This document shows, one piece after another, positions 62,601 through 64,000 of a stretch of DNA of 64,000 bases. A program made the position numbers and the translations under genes. Source of the stretch: Streptomyces cyanogenus (GTDB lineage Bacteria > Actinomycetota > Actinomycetes > Streptomycetales > Streptomycetaceae); NCBI RefSeq assembly GCF_017526105.1, contig NZ_CP071839.1, positions 1,178,001 through 1,242,000 of the forward strand, in the 5' to 3' direction. Numbering within the stretch: the first letter of the stretch is position 1; each line of letters begins with the position of its first letter. The notes beneath the pieces were generated by a model. The model saw only the letters and a list, made by a program, of their open reading frames with translations, was not told the DNA's origin and did not search any database.

Positions 62601-64000
62601 TCAACAGACGTGTCGTTCCACGCCGTCAACAGCTCCTCACGCTCAGCCTCCGCCAACACCTCCACCCGCCCGATCGGCAACGACGGATCCGCCACCACCT
62701 GCTCCAGCAACCGCACCCACCGCGCCAACAACCCCTCCACCGAAGAACGGTCGAAGAGATCGGTGGAGTACTCGATGGTCCCGGTCACCCCCTGCTCGCC
62801 GACGCTTTCGGACAGGCTGAGCAGCATGTCGAAGCGGGAACGGCCGATGCCGACCTCTTCGGAGCTGACGCGCAGGTCCGGGAGGGTGAAGTCGCCCTGG
62901 CCGGTGTTCTGGAGGACAAGGGCGACCTGGAAGAGGGGGTGGTGGGAGGTCGAGCGCTGGGGATTGAGCAGTTCCACCAGGTGCTCGAACGGCACGTCCT
63001 GATGGGCGTACGCGGCCAGGCTGGTCTCCCGGACCCGGCCCAGCAACTCCTCGAAGCTCGGGTCACCCGAGGTGTCCGTGCGCAGCACGAACATGTTGAC
63101 GAACAGCCCGACCAGATCCTCCAGCGCCTCGTCCGTACGGCCGGCGATACCGCTGCCCAGCGCGATGTCGGTGCCCGCGCCGAGGCGGGTGAGCAGCGCC
63201 GCCATACCTGCCTGCAACACCATGAACACCGTGGTGTTCGAACGCCGTGCCAGCCGTACCAGTCGCTGGTGCAGCTCCCTGTCCATCTCGAAGCCGAGGT
63301 GTGTGCCCTCGTACGAGGCCACGGCCGGCCGGGGGCGGTCGGCGGGGAAGGTCACCTGCTCCGGCAGCCCTGCCAGCTGGTGGCGCCAGTAGCCGACCTG
63401 CTGGGAGTAGATGCTCTGCGGGTCGTTCTCGTCGCCGAGCAGCTCGCGCTGCCAGAGGGTGTAGTCCACGTACTGCACCCGCAGTTCGGACCACTGTGGC
63501 GCGGCGCCTTCGGTACGGGCCGTGTAGGCGGACACCAGGTCACGTGCCATGGGGCCCATGGACCAGCCGTCGCCCGCGATGTGATGCACCAGCAGCAGCA
63601 GGACACTGTCCTCGGGACCGGTCTCGAACAGCCAGGCACGGACCGGTATCTCGCAGGAGAGGTCGAAGCCGTAACGCGCCGCCTCCTCCAGGACCTCCGG
63701 CAGCTCCTCCTCCTCCACCGACCGGCGCTCCCAGCTCAGCGTCACGGCCTGCGCATCGAGAACCAACTGGTGTGGTTCGCCGTCAATTTCGGGGAAGACG
63801 GTCCGCAGCGACTCGTGCCGGCCGATCACATCGCGCAGTGCGGCGTGCAGCGCCTCCACGTCCACGCCGCCCGTCAGGCGGAGCCCCAGCGGCATGTTGT
63901 ACGTCGCGGTCCGGCCCTCGACCTTGTACTGGAACCACAGGCGACGCTGTGCGAAAGAAAGCGGCACCACGTCCGGGCGCTCCATCGGCACCAGTGCCGT
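59690..64000 (-). CDS. NRPS, 5'-partial: C-A-MT-PCP
   Basis: The frame stays open to the right edge. A GTG at 63991 lacks a ribosome site, and the words before it look like an inter-module linker, so the protein continues beyond 64,000. Visible domains from that edge: C about 10-440 ([10 protein letters not shown]), A about 470-960 ([34 protein letters not shown]) with an N-methyltransferase inserted about 975-1180 ([11 protein letters not shown]), the end of the A domain with NPNGKLDRR, and a PCP about 1365-1430 ([10 protein letters not shown]). There is no TE or epimerase, and the protein ends soon after the PCP. It adds one N-methylated residue and passes the chain on in trans. Confidence 0.94.
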   Translation of the reverse strand, partial: TALVPMERPDVVPLSFAQRRLWFQYKVEGRTATYNMPLGLRLTGGVDVEALHAALRDVIGRHESLRTVFPEIDGEPHQLVLDAQAVTLSWERRSVEEEELPEVLEEAARYGFDLSCEIPVRAWLFETGPEDSVLLLLVHHIAGDGWSMGPMARDLVSAYTARTEGAAPQWSELRVQYVDYTLWQRELLGDENDPQSIYSQQVGYWRHQLAGLPEQVTFPADRPRPAVASYEGTHLGFEMDRELHQRLVRLARRSNTTVFMVLQAGMAALLTRLGAGTDIALGSGIAGRTDEALEDLVGLFVNMFVLRTDTSGDPSFEELLGRVRETSLAAYAHQDVPFEHLVELLNPQRSTSHHPLFQVALVLQNTGQGDFTLPDLRVSSEEVGIGRSRFDMLLSLSESVGEQGVTGTIEYSTDLFDRSSVEGLLARWVRLLEQVVADPSLPIGRVEVLAEAEREELLTAWNDTSVEVPLVTLASLVEAQALRAPGATALVRAGEVLSYAELNARANRLAHWLIGEGVGPETRVGVMLPRSVDLVVAVVAVLKAGGAYVPVDVDYPAERRAFILADAAPVLCLDEEALARDVSGFPDVDPGVVVELDHPAHVIYTSGSTGRPKGVVVSHRGVASLAHTEMELLGLSVSSRVLQFASPSFDTAFWDMLVAFAAGAALVVPERGRLVGEELRRVLAEGRVTHAFIPPSVVATLAPGVAGELTDFVCLVAGAEAVPPELVARWSPGRRVMNMYGPTESTVAVTMAGPLGGGVVPIGRPVANTRAFVLDEGLRPVPVGVAGELYASGAGLARGYVNRPGLTAERFVASPFEPGARMYRTGDLARWRADGQLEYLGRVDHQVKVRGFRIEPGEIESLLLDHEGVRQAAVVAREDTPGDQRLAAYVVPDLEAAAAAGAVEEAQVEEWREIYDAVYSGPGAGGFGEDFSGWDSSYTGEPVPLVEMRAWRDAVVERVRELGGGRVLEIGVGSGLLMAHLAEDVAEYWGTDFSAAVIDRLSAQVEAQGLSDRVRLRCQAADVTEGLPTAYFDTVLINSVVQYFPDGAYLARVIDRALDLLAPGGRVVVGDVRHAGSLRALHAAVNGGRGAGARAVVDRAVLMEKELVVAPEFFAELAKGDERVGGVDIRLKRGDYHNELTRHRYEVVLHKAPARVVDVADARQVVWGREITALDELDSRSLGAEPVRLTGIPSARLVAEVAAECRLDGHDAEDIGEAVDPEDLVVWGRERGLRVVTTWSSRSVALFDAVVLPSSEPSDAVLTGVYRPAATRGPWVNNPLAARGIGAVVKAARERLGERLPEYMVPSAVIALPRLPLNPNGKLDRRALPEPDYAAAAGGRGPRNQREKVLCALFAEVLGVDRVGIDDGFFDLGGHSLLATRLVSRIRSELTAEVSIGTLFEVPTVAGLAERMAAAPQTAAAKRPALRRMTRQTGKS

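Noticed and set aside
63991..64000. GTG at 63991 as the true start of the last NRPS gene
   Set aside because: No ribosome site is visible and the sequence before it reads as a typical inter-module linker, so the gene is treated as running off the window.

Overview
The window is high-GC (roughly 70% or more) actinomycete DNA, most likely Streptomyces or a close relative. The evidence is type I modular polyketide synthase (PKS) genes, GTG and TTG starts, GGAG-type ribosome binding sites, rare in-frame TTA codons and densely packed specialised-metabolism genes. It reads as several adjacent biosynthetic neighbourhoods, not as core chromosome.

Region 1 (1-34,402, all + strand) is the downstream part of a modular PKS. 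It holds the end of one large PKS (last one and two-thirds modules), a cytochrome P450, three more PKS proteins (1, 2 and 1 modules) and an FAD-dependent monooxygenase-like protein. The six AT domains read malonyl, malonyl, methylmalonyl, malonyl, methylmalonyl, malonyl. The last module has a dead KR and no thioesterase. Module logic predicts a TE-independent beta-keto end, a C4 methyl alkene, a saturated C6-C7, a C8 methyl with C9 oxygen, and a C10-C13 diene. This resembles the decalin half of spirotetronates, and the FAD protein could be a PyrE3/ChlE3-type cyclase. Three AT copies and three KR copies are near-identical and built from very C-rich, G-poor codons.

Region 2 (34,449-38,306) starts with a strong terminator, then a small helix-turn-helix/Clp-N gene pair, a PltA-like pyrrolyl-carrier-protein halogenase on the opposite strand, and a SAM methyltransferase. 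A chlorinated-pyrrole halogenase beside such a PKS recalls dichloropyrrole spirotetronates.

Region 3 (38,415-44,176, - strand) is a compact four-gene cassette: MFS exporter, asparagine-synthetase-like amidotransferase, P450 and a PvcA/DIT1-family isocyanide synthase. It is the best candidate here for an undescribed small pathway.

Region 4 (44,300-49,608) holds gene remnants (a decayed two-helix membrane protein and a copper-chaperone remnant), an iron-siderophore/cobalamin-type ABC importer (ATPase, permease, lipoprotein), an ECF sigma factor and a Met/His-rich membrane protein.

Region 5 (50,252-64,000) is a nonribosomal peptide (NRPS) neighbourhood. It holds an AvtA-like aminotransferase, a stand-alone condensation domain, a discrete carrier protein, a stand-alone PltF/RedM-type adenylation enzyme and a decayed 2,3-diaminopropionate (SbnA/SbnB) locus. 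A SyrP/TauD-type hydroxylase, an A-PCP NRPS with a truncated condensation lobe, an MbtH-like protein and a C-A-MT-PCP NRPS running off the right edge follow. TTA codons in three of these genes suggest bldA (developmental) control.
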